From: Embleya sp040605455
GTDB lineage: Bacteria; Actinomycetota; Actinomycetes; Streptomycetales; Streptomycetaceae
Direction: 5' to 3'
DNA: 30,125 bases
Assembly (NCBI RefSeq): GCF_040605455.1
Contig: NZ_JBEXCV010000109.1
Location: forward strand, 1 to 30,125
Shown here: piece after piece, positions 24,190 to 30,125 of the stretch
Layout of the letters: every line of letters starts with the position of its first letter
Position numbering within the stretch: position 1 is the stretch's first letter
Translations under genes and position numbers: made by a program
Notes under the pieces: generated by a model
Told to the model about the DNA's origin: nothing
Database searches by the model: none
What the model saw: only the letters and a program-made list of their open reading frames with translations

Positions 24190-25152
24190 TCAGACCAGCG
24201 TGCGCTTGAGGAACTGCGCCATGGTCGAGCGATACTCGCGGGCTTGCGGAAGCAGCGCGGTGAGTTCGCCCGCGCCGTGCACGAAGCCGTCCCAGCGCTT
24301 GGCCTCGACCGGGACGCCGGCCGCCTCCAACTGCTTCGCGTACGCCTCGCCCTCGTCGCGCAGCGGGTCGTGCTCACCGGTGAGCACCAGCGCGGCCGGC
24401 AGCCCGGCGAGGTCCTCGGCGTGCAGCGGCGACGCGAGCGGATCGGTGCGCTCGCTGCGCGGGCTGGTCAGGTACAGCTGGACGGCCCCCTCCAGCGCCT
24501 CGCGGGTGAGCAGGTAGCCCTCGCCGTTCTCCGACACGGACGGCTGGGAGAGGGTCAGGTCCAGGATCGGACTGTCGAGGACCTGGGCGACCGGAGTCGG
24601 CTGGCGGCGGTCGCGCAGCATGATCGAGCAGGCCGCGGCCAGGTTGCCGCCCGCGCCCGCGCCGCCGATGGCCACCTTGTCCGCGTTGACGCCGAGTTGG
24701 AAGGCGCGCTCCTGCACCCAGATCCACGCGGCGTACGCGTCCTCCAGGGGCCACGGGAACTTGAATTCGGGCGCCAGGCGATACTCGACCGAGATCACCA
24801 CGGCGCCGCTCTCGGCGGCGATGTGCGCGCAGTGACCGTCGAAGCGGTCCACCGCGCCGAGCCACCACGCGCCGTCGTGCAGATACACGTAGCCTGGGCG
24901 ACCGCCCTTGGGGGCGGGTCCGGCCGGCGTGTACACGCGCGCGGTGATCCGGCCCGGCTCCGGCTCCTTCACCGTGATGTTCACATCCCGCGTCGTCACA
25001 CCTTCCGGTGCGGGCTCGGCGAACGCGAGGATGGACGACTCGAGAGCTTTGTTGGACGCGGCACGGCGCTCCGCCAAGGGCAGGTCGGCCAAAAGGGGCG
25101 GCGCGGCGGCGACAGCGTCGAGGATCGGCTGGATCTGCGGTGCGACGGGCAT
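24190..25152 (-). CDS. HSL-type alpha/beta hydrolase homologue lacking the nucleophilic serine
   Basis: 320 residues with the full length and order of the hormone-sensitive-lipase esterase family: oxyanion-region YLHDGAWWLG (90-99), VVISVEYRLAPEFKFPWPLEDAYAA, nucleophile-elbow region, acid D262 in TGEHDPLRDEGEAYA and H292 in DGFVHG. The elbow is normally GDSAGGN but here reads GAGAGGN (164-170), so the catalytic serine is glycine (G166) and the preceding Asp is Ala. The oxyanion HGGG is HDGA. It is otherwise intact, so it may be a non-catalytic binding protein or a recently inactivated enzyme. The ATG at 25152 has GGAGGAG 4-10 bases upstream. A -10-like TACTGT lies at 25188-25183. Confidence 0.85.
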   Translation of the reverse strand: MPVAPQIQPILDAVAAAPPLLADLPLAERRAASNKALESSILAFAEPAPEGVTTRDVNITVKEPEPGRITARVYTPAGPAPKGGRPGYVYLHDGAWWLGAVDRFDGHCAHIAAESGAVVISVEYRLAPEFKFPWPLEDAYAAWIWVQERAFQLGVNADKVAIGGAGAGGNLAAACSIMLRDRRQPTPVAQVLDSPILDLTLSQPSVSENGEGYLLTREALEGAVQLYLTSPRSERTDPLASPLHAEDLAGLPAALVLTGEHDPLRDEGEAYAKQLEAAGVPVEAKRWDGFVHGAGELTALLPQAREYRSTMAQFLKRTLV

Positions 25153-25194
25153 GCGACTCCTCCGAACGGATTACGAAGCAGCACAGTAGAACTT

Positions 25195-25232
25195 CGCGCC
25201 CGGAGTTGACAGAGCGTCAGACTCCGGGCGCG
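25195..25232. promoter_or_regulatory. Long dyad in the divergent hydrolase/mannosyltransferase gap
   Basis: CGCGCCCGGAGT (25195-25206) is the exact reverse complement of ACTCCGGGCGCG (25221-25232), and the loop carries an inner TGAC/GTCA pair with one bulge. A 38-bp near-palindrome between two divergent starts cannot be an end-of-gene terminator for either, so an operator or leader hairpin is more likely. Confidence 0.5.
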
Positions 25233-25320
25233 TGACATAGGCCACACAGAAAGCGCGCGAAGGGCGTCAACCGTGTCAGTTGTCCCTGGCGTTGAATAAA
25301 CGGAACCCACTGAGGAGTAC

Positions 25321-26538
25321 GTGTTGACCGTCATCGACGAGCCCCGGATACCGGGCGCGCCGGCGTCCGCCCCCGGCCGAGGTGCCCTCGACGACGACTC
25401 GTCGGGGGCCCTGTCGTTCGCGGAGCGCGGCTTCCGGCTGCTGTGGCCGCCGTTGGCGGTGTACGCGGGCACGGCCATGCTCCAACTGCTGGTGCTCTCG
25501 TGGATGATCCCGCCGGGTGGCCCGAGCCTGCGGGATCGGCTGCTGCAGTGGGACGCGCACTGGTACGTGGACGTTGCCGCGCACGGCTATCCGGACAGCT
25601 TCACGTACACCCCCGAGGGTGACCTCACCGGCAATACGCTCGCGTTCTTCCCGTTGTATCCGGGCCTGGTCCGGATCGTGCACTACCTCACCGGCACCGA
25701 CTACGAGACGGCCGGCCTGATCGCCGGACACCTGGCCACCGCCGCCGCGTTGTGTGTGCTGTACGTGTTCATGAAGCGGCTGTACGACCGGCGCGCGGCG
25801 CTCGTGATGACCGTGCTCGTGGGCGGCGCGCAGCCGATGGGCGTGGTCTTCTCGATGGCCTACAGCGAGACGCTGTTCCTGGCGCTCGCGGTGGGCACGC
25901 TGCTCGCGGCGCACCGACGGGCCTGGCTGACCGCGGGCCTGCTCGCGTGCCTGACCAGCATCACCCGACCGGCCGGCATCGCGGCGATCGCCGCGCTGGG
26001 GGTGGCCGCGCTGTTGGAGATGTGGCAGCACCGGCGGCTCGTGTACCGCCCGATCGCGGCGTGTGTGATCGCGTGCCTGGGCATGCCGCTGTACCTGCTG
26101 TGGGTGGGCACCCGCCTCGGCGAGATCGACGCCTGGTTCACCATCCAGGACGCGGGCTGGGGCACCAAGTGGGACAACGGCGAGGCGGTTCGGCGCTTCC
26201 TGACCGACACGCTGCGCAACGGCGACCAGTGGATAGCGGTCAGCACGGCGGTGTTGATCATCGCGGCCGTGATCGGCTCGCTGGTCGCGCTGAACCGACG
26301 GATCTGGCCGCCGCTGGCGGTGTACGGCCTGTCGATCCTGGTGATGACGCTGTGCCAGAGCAACTATTACCACTCGAAGCTGCGGCTGATGATCCCCACG
26401 CTGCTGTTCTTCGTCCCCCTGGCAACGGTTCTCGCGCGGGCGAAGACCAAGACGGCGGTGCTGGTGCTCGGCGGGATGTGTCTGTTCGGTATGTGGTACG
26501 GCGCGTACATGCTCACCACCTGGCACTACGGAATCTGA
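25321..26538 (+). CDS. Polytopic mannosyltransferase, PIG-V-like
   Basis: 405 residues with about 9-11 membrane helices. The luminal/external loop LLQWDAHWYVDVAAHGYP (74-91, D78) and FFPLYPGLVR (109-118) match the catalytic-loop pattern of PIG-V-type GT-C enzymes, which transfer mannose from a polyprenyl-phosphate sugar outside the membrane; actinobacterial relatives are annotated as mannosyltransferases. SMAYSETLFLAL and TRPAGIAA are further family landmarks. The GTG start at 25321 has GAGGAG 4 bases upstream. The N-terminal 35 residues are polar and probably cytoplasmic. The acceptor (lipoglycan or protein) is unknown. Confidence 0.85.
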   Translation: MLTVIDEPRIPGAPASAPGRGALDDDSSGALSFAERGFRLLWPPLAVYAGTAMLQLLVLSWMIPPGGPSLRDRLLQWDAHWYVDVAAHGYPDSFTYTPEGDLTGNTLAFFPLYPGLVRIVHYLTGTDYETAGLIAGHLATAAALCVLYVFMKRLYDRRAALVMTVLVGGAQPMGVVFSMAYSETLFLALAVGTLLAAHRRAWLTAGLLACLTSITRPAGIAAIAALGVAALLEMWQHRRLVYRPIAACVIACLGMPLYLLWVGTRLGEIDAWFTIQDAGWGTKWDNGEAVRRFLTDTLRNGDQWIAVSTAVLIIAAVIGSLVALNRRIWPPLAVYGLSILVMTLCQSNYYHSKLRLMIPTLLFFVPLATVLARAKTKTAVLVLGGMCLFGMWYGAYMLTTWHYGI

Positions 26539-26545
26539 CGTCCGC

Positions 26546-26598
26546 TGTCCTCGAACGCCGGACGGGTTGATGTGCAGCCTGTCCGGCGTTGGAGGACA
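26546..26598. terminator. Bidirectional terminator hairpin
   Basis: Arms 26546-26563 and 26581-26598 pair over 18 bp with a single G-G mismatch; the loop is 17 nt. It lies between convergent genes. Its core (CGAACGCCGGACGGG) resembles a hairpin that I recall as recurring widely in Streptomyces genomes. Confidence 0.85.
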
Positions 26599-26618
26599 AA
26601 GCAGTTCCGGCGCCCACG

Positions 26619-28328
26619 TCAGTGTCCGGCTCCGCGGGCGCGGTCGATGGCCTCCTCGAGGATGTCCAGGTGCTCGGGGGGCAGGTGCGCCGCTATGTAG
26701 CCGTCCGGGCGGATCAGCAGGATCGTGTGCGCGCCGGCGCCCGGGTACTCGGGGGTGACCACCAACTCGGCCGGCGCGGCGAGTTTGTCCAGGCGCGTGC
26801 GCAGCCGTGGCATCAGGCCCGCCTCGCGCCAGCGGTCGCCGTGCCACACCTCTATGCCGGGAGCGATCAACAGCACGACCAGCCCTCGGTCCAGGCACTC
26901 GGTCAGCCACCCGTCGGCGCCGTCCGCGCGGACCACCGGGACGTCCCGGATCCACTCGCCGACCCCGGGGCCGGGGGTGAGCAGCGGCGAGCCGGTGTAG
27001 TCGGGGCCCGACGTGCTCGCGGCCGGCCCGCGCGGGTCGAGCCGGCGCAACGTGGTGCCCTTGCCGCGCGCGCCCATCAGGGTCAGCCGGCGGCCCACCT
27101 TCTGCGCCGGGCTCGCCGGCGCCAGGAAGTGCAGCGCGTCCTCACCCAGCGCCAACCGGCGCCGGGCGGCCCCCCGGCGCTCGCCGTGGTAGGTCTCCAG
27201 GAGCCGGATCGGGGCGTAGCCGCGCAGGGTGAAGGCCAGTTTCCAGGCCAGGTTGCGGACGTCCTGGAGACCGAGCTCGACCGCGTCCGCGGCGGAGGGG
27301 TGGACCAGGTGCGCGGCGTCCCCGGCGAGCAGCACCCGGCCGACCCGGAAGCGGCGGGCGAGTCGCTGGTGCACCTCGTATTCGCCGCTCCACAGCAGGT
27401 CGTGCGCGGGATCCTCGGCCGAGTCCGAGTCGGGGGACAGCGCGTCCAGGGTGCGCAACACCGAACGCACCCGGGCGGAGACCCGCTTGGGGTCGGCCAG
27501 GTCGCCGGTCACCGGGATCACCCGGGTCTCCTCGGCGGCCTTGGCCACCCCGTGCGCCATCGGGAGCTGCCAGGTCAGTCGCCACACGTCGTCGGGCAGC
27601 GGCTGGGCGAGCACGGTGCCGCCCCTGTGGAACGGCGGGTCCACGAACAGCCACGGGGTGGCAGGCCCGCCGGTGTCGGGGGTCGGGGGTTCGTCGGCGA
27701 GCGAGGGATCCGGCGGCACCAGCGACGTCGCGGTGATCCGGCGCGGCAGCCGTACCTTGACGTCCGCGCACAACAGCCGGTCCACCCGCGGCCGGCCGGG
27801 GAAGCGCACGCCTACAGCGCGCCGGACCACCGAGCGGGCTCCGTCACAGCCGAGCAGCCACTGCGCACGCCACTTGACCGGGCCGCCGGGCCCGCGGGCG
27901 AGCAACGTGACCGAGGTCTCGTCCTGTTCGACCCCCTCGATCCGGTGACGCCACGCGGTGGTCACCAGCGGGCTGGCGTGTGCGGCGTCCAACAGGGCGC
28001 GTTCCAGGCGCTGTTGGGAGAGTCCATAGCGGACGGGGGCCTCGGGCTCGTCGACCGGCTGCGCTACGTCGCGGGTGCGCCGGCGGATCCGCTGCACACC
28101 CCACGGTTCGGCGGCACCGTCCAGGCGGGTGCCGGTCAGGTCGTAGACGAAGGCCAGCGTCGCGCCGTCCAGCGCACACGCGCGCGAGCCGGCCCGCGGC
28201 GTGCCGTTGCCCGAGTCCACCACGACCGAGCGCACCCCGCGCCCGGCCAGGGCCAGGGCGGCGGCCAAGCCGGCGGGGCCGGCGCCCGCGATGATCACCG
28301 AGTCCGCGCGCGGAGCATTGCCCGCCAT
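26619..28328 (-). CDS. FAD-dependent aromatic-ring-type monooxygenase
   Basis: 569 residues of the PheA/TfdB/UbiH-type flavoprotein hydroxylase family, often found with polyketide or phenol metabolism. Seen are the dinucleotide fold VIIAGAGPAGLAAALAL (11-27), the DG motif WLLGCDGARSVVRR (157-170) and the GD motif VLLAGDAAH (332-340), then LGLQDVRNLAWKLAF and a C-terminal thioredoxin-like domain (about 470-560). Two flavin-contact motifs differ from the norm: PTGGQGMN is PSAADAVE (344-351), and the usual SRALG.H.RT region reads GSRACALDGATL (47-58). The ATG at 28328 is set by the FAD fold. It is a single gene; substrate unknown. Confidence 0.87.
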   Translation of the reverse strand: MAGNAPRADSVIIAGAGPAGLAAALALAGRGVRSVVVDSGNGTPRAGSRACALDGATLAFVYDLTGTRLDGAAEPWGVQRIRRRTRDVAQPVDEPEAPVRYGLSQQRLERALLDAAHASPLVTTAWRHRIEGVEQDETSVTLLARGPGGPVKWRAQWLLGCDGARSVVRRAVGVRFPGRPRVDRLLCADVKVRLPRRITATSLVPPDPSLADEPPTPDTGGPATPWLFVDPPFHRGGTVLAQPLPDDVWRLTWQLPMAHGVAKAAEETRVIPVTGDLADPKRVSARVRSVLRTLDALSPDSDSAEDPAHDLLWSGEYEVHQRLARRFRVGRVLLAGDAAHLVHPSAADAVELGLQDVRNLAWKLAFTLRGYAPIRLLETYHGERRGAARRRLALGEDALHFLAPASPAQKVGRRLTLMGARGKGTTLRRLDPRGPAASTSGPDYTGSPLLTPGPGVGEWIRDVPVVRADGADGWLTECLDRGLVVLLIAPGIEVWHGDRWREAGLMPRLRTRLDKLAAPAELVVTPEYPGAGAHTILLIRPDGYIAAHLPPEHLDILEEAIDRARGAGH

Positions 28329-28405
28329 CGTGGCCCCCCAAGTTTTTGCAAGACGTGTCGTACTCGTCGCCCATCATCCGGCACGGGGACCCCGCCAGGA
28401 CAAAG

Positions 28406-28441
28406 CGACGCCCCGCGGGTGGTGTTCACCGCGGGGCGTCG
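28406..28441 (-). terminator. Terminator of the ABC permease operon
   Basis: CGACGCCCCGCGG (28406-28418) and CCGCGGGGCGTCG (28429-28441) form a perfect 13-bp stem with a 10-nt loop, 38 bp past the gluD-like stop. Confidence 0.8.
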
Positions 28442-28479
28442 GTCGTCGGTGGTGCGGATGGGGCGGCGGGCCGGGACGG

Positions 28480-29364
28480 TCAGACGCGGGCGCCGTCCAG
28501 GGACAGCGCCGCCGGCCGCGGCGGCTCGACGGCGATCGGCTTGCCCTTGCGTGAGGTGCGCAGCCTGCGCTCCAGCCACGTGGCGAACGCCGACAGGATC
28601 ATGCACATCGCGACGTAGATCGTGCCGACGATGATCGTGACCGGGATGAACGGCATGTGGTAGTCCTGGTAGCCGCCGATCAGCTTGGCCGCGGCGAGCA
28701 ACTCCGGGTAGGTGATCAGGAAGCCGAGCGAGGTGTCCTTGAGGGTCACCACGACCTGGCTGATGATCGTCGGGAGCATGGTGCGGATGCCCTGCGGGAC
28801 CAGGATCATCGTCATCACCTGGGTCTTGCGCATGCCCAGCGCGTAGGCCGCCTCGCTCTGCCCCTTCGGCACGGCGAGGATGCCCGCGCGGATGTTCTCC
28901 GCCTGCACGGTGCCGTTGTAGATGGTCAGGCCGACCACCAGCGGCCACATCGGATCCCATTTCCACCAGCCCTGGCTGCCCGGGACGAGGTAGAGCATGA
29001 AGATCAGCACCAGCAGCGGCATGGCGCGGAAGAAGGTCACGAACGTGGTCGAGGCCCAGCGCACGATCTTGTGATCGGAGAGCCGGCCGGCGGCCAGGAA
29101 GGCGCCGAGCACGATCGAGAACACCGCGGCGAGCGCGAACGCCTTCAAGGTGGCCTTGAGGCCGTCGAAGATGAACTGCTGGACCCCCGTGTACTGGAAC
29201 GGGTCCCACTTGGCCGACTCGAATTGGCCGGTGTCCTCGAACCGCATGATCACGAAGACCAGGAAGGCGGCCAGGGCCAGGCTGCCGACCACGCCGATGA
29301 TCACGTTGCGCCGACGTGCCCTCGGGCCCGGGACGTCGAACAGCACACTCGCTTCGCGGTTCAT
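28480..29364 (-). CDS. gluD: Glutamate-type ABC transporter permease, GluD-like
   Basis: 294-residue inner-membrane subunit of a polar amino acid importer (HAAT family). An N-terminal cytoplasmic segment and first helix (VIIGVVGSLALAAFLVFVIM) precede a periplasmic stretch and the permease core. The EAA loop that contacts the ATPase is EAAYALGMRKTQVMTMILVPQGIRTMLP. The name rests on the paired permease arrangement and the extended N-terminus typical of actinobacterial GluD. The ATG at 29364 overlaps the gluC-like TGA by 4 bp (ATGA), so translation is coupled. It is the last gene of the operon, followed by a terminator. Confidence 0.9.
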   Translation of the reverse strand: MNREASVLFDVPGPRARRRNVIIGVVGSLALAAFLVFVIMRFEDTGQFESAKWDPFQYTGVQQFIFDGLKATLKAFALAAVFSIVLGAFLAAGRLSDHKIVRWASTTFVTFFRAMPLLVLIFMLYLVPGSQGWWKWDPMWPLVVGLTIYNGTVQAENIRAGILAVPKGQSEAAYALGMRKTQVMTMILVPQGIRTMLPTIISQVVVTLKDTSLGFLITYPELLAAAKLIGGYQDYHMPFIPVTIIVGTIYVAMCMILSAFATWLERRLRTSRKGKPIAVEPPRPAALSLDGARV

Positions 29365-30008
29365 CGGACCACCGCCAGCTTCTTCTCCAGCGCGGCGAGA
29401 AGCGCGCTCATGGTCAAGGTGATGATCAGGTAGCCGATCGCGATCCACACCAGGACCCACAACGATTTGTAGCCGTTCTCGATCATCGTCGAGCTGGTGC
29501 CCATGAGTTCGGTGGTGTTGAAGGCGCTGGCGATGGCCGAGTTGCGGACCATCGCGATCAGCAGGCTGCCGATCGGCGGGACCGCCGCCCGACCGGCCTG
29601 CGGCAGCACGATCTGGCTCAGTGTCTGGGTGAAGGACATGCCCAGGCTGCGGGCGGCCTCGGCCTGGCCGATCGGGACGGTGTTGATGCCCGAGCGGATC
29701 GCCTCGCAGATGAAGGCGGCGGTGTAGGTGCTCAGCGCGATGACCGCGAACTGGAAGAAGGAGAAGTTGAACCGCAGCTTCGGGAAACCGAGCGCGACGG
29801 CGAAGAAGATCAGCGTCAGGGGGGTGTTGCGGAAGAGATTGACGTACGCGGCGCCGAACCAGCGCAGGGGCGGCACCGGCGAGACCCGACACGCGGCTAT
29901 CAGCGTGCCGAGCAGAAGCGACGCGATCCCACAGACGACGGTCAGCTTGAGCGTCCCGACGAAGCCGTGCTGCAAGAGATCCCAGTTGTCCTGAATCACT
30001 TCGAGCAT
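29361..30008 (-). CDS. gluC: Glutamate-type ABC transporter permease, GluC-like
   Basis: 215-residue membrane subunit that pairs with the downstream permease. It starts MLEVIQDNWDLLQHGFVGTLKLTVV, followed by helices, the conserved YVNLFRNTPLTL, the TYTAAFICEAIRSGI segment and the EAA loop EAARSLGMSFTQTLSQIVLPQAGRAAVP. Relatives import glutamate or other polar amino acids with a binding lipoprotein (GluB) and ATPase (GluA); these genes should lie to the right of the window, on the minus strand. The ATG at 30008 is set by homology. A GGAGAGGAGG purine run lies 13-22 bases upstream, rather far. Confidence 0.9.
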   Translation of the reverse strand: MLEVIQDNWDLLQHGFVGTLKLTVVCGIASLLLGTLIAACRVSPVPPLRWFGAAYVNLFRNTPLTLIFFAVALGFPKLRFNFSFFQFAVIALSTYTAAFICEAIRSGINTVPIGQAEAARSLGMSFTQTLSQIVLPQAGRAAVPPIGSLLIAMVRNSAIASAFNTTELMGTSSTMIENGYKSLWVLVWIAIGYLIITLTMSALLAALEKKLAVVR

Positions 30009-30125
30009 CGTGATCGAGCCCTCCTCTCCGTGATCGTGGGTTCAGGGGTGGGTTGACGGACCGTTCCCCTGCTCACGTGCGGCGGGGACGGGAGGGGTCG
30101 CGCGACGGCCGGTCCCGGGGGAGCC

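Noticed and set aside
25205..25210. TTGACA as -35 of a plus-strand promoter for the mannosyltransferase
   Set aside because: No -10-like sequence at 16-19 bp; it lies inside the long dyad, and the nearest CATAGG is 24 bp away.

Overview
The window is very GC-rich, with GTG, TTG and probably one CTG start codon. It carries a short chaplin, a deazaflavin (F420)-type reductase, glutamate-type ABC permeases and an actinobacterial-type LexA box at recA. This points to a filamentous actinomycete, most likely Streptomyces or a close relative. All names rest on reading motifs in the sequence; no database search was possible.

Layout. 1-2466 (-): a large lanthipeptide synthetase of the LanKC/LanL type, cut by the window edge, behind a histidine kinase/response regulator pair (2804-4734, -). 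4821-6977 (-): an HSD10-like short-chain dehydrogenase and a membrane PASTA protein with an N-terminal zinc ribbon. 7145-10000 (+): Nif3-like protein, coiled-coil zinc-ribbon protein and RNase H/phosphatase fusion, close-packed. 10015-10155: an intergenic unit with a LexA-like box, a promoter, a 5' hairpin and an intrinsic terminator, which reads as a DNA-damage-regulated small RNA. 10332-12187 (-): RNase P RNA and, overlapping its 5' end, an RNB-family exoribonuclease. 12350-14547 (+): YaaA, chaplin, primase/polymerase-like protein. 14578-16501 (-): lipoprotein and methionine aminopeptidase. 16601-19684: a small conserved protein, a DUF1508 protein with a histone-like tail, an F420-dependent NADP reductase, an FMN reductase and a tiny membrane protein. 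19758-21873 (+): LexA box, recA, recX. 21997-26538: L-serine dehydratase, STAS protein, an alpha/beta hydrolase that has lost its nucleophilic serine, and a PIG-V-like mannosyltransferase. 26619-30008 (-): FAD monooxygenase and two permeases of a glutamate-type ABC importer.

How parts work together. The kinase and regulator overlap by 4 bp and probably control a nearby target; the synthetase is the obvious candidate. The Nif3/zinc-ribbon/RNase H genes look like one transcript. recA and recX are 4 bp apart behind a LexA box. The predicted small RNA downstream of RNase H shares a 13-bp identical LexA-box core with recA, which would place it in the SOS regulon. The permease genes overlap by 4 bp; their binding protein and ATPase should lie just beyond the right edge.

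Most noteworthy: the putative SOS-controlled small RNA at 10015-10155, the RNB gene running into rnpB, the DUF1508-histone-tail fusion, the serine-less HSL-type hydrolase, and a lanthipeptide synthetase with no precursor visible beside its start. Most of the rest is ordinary chromosomal housekeeping sequence.
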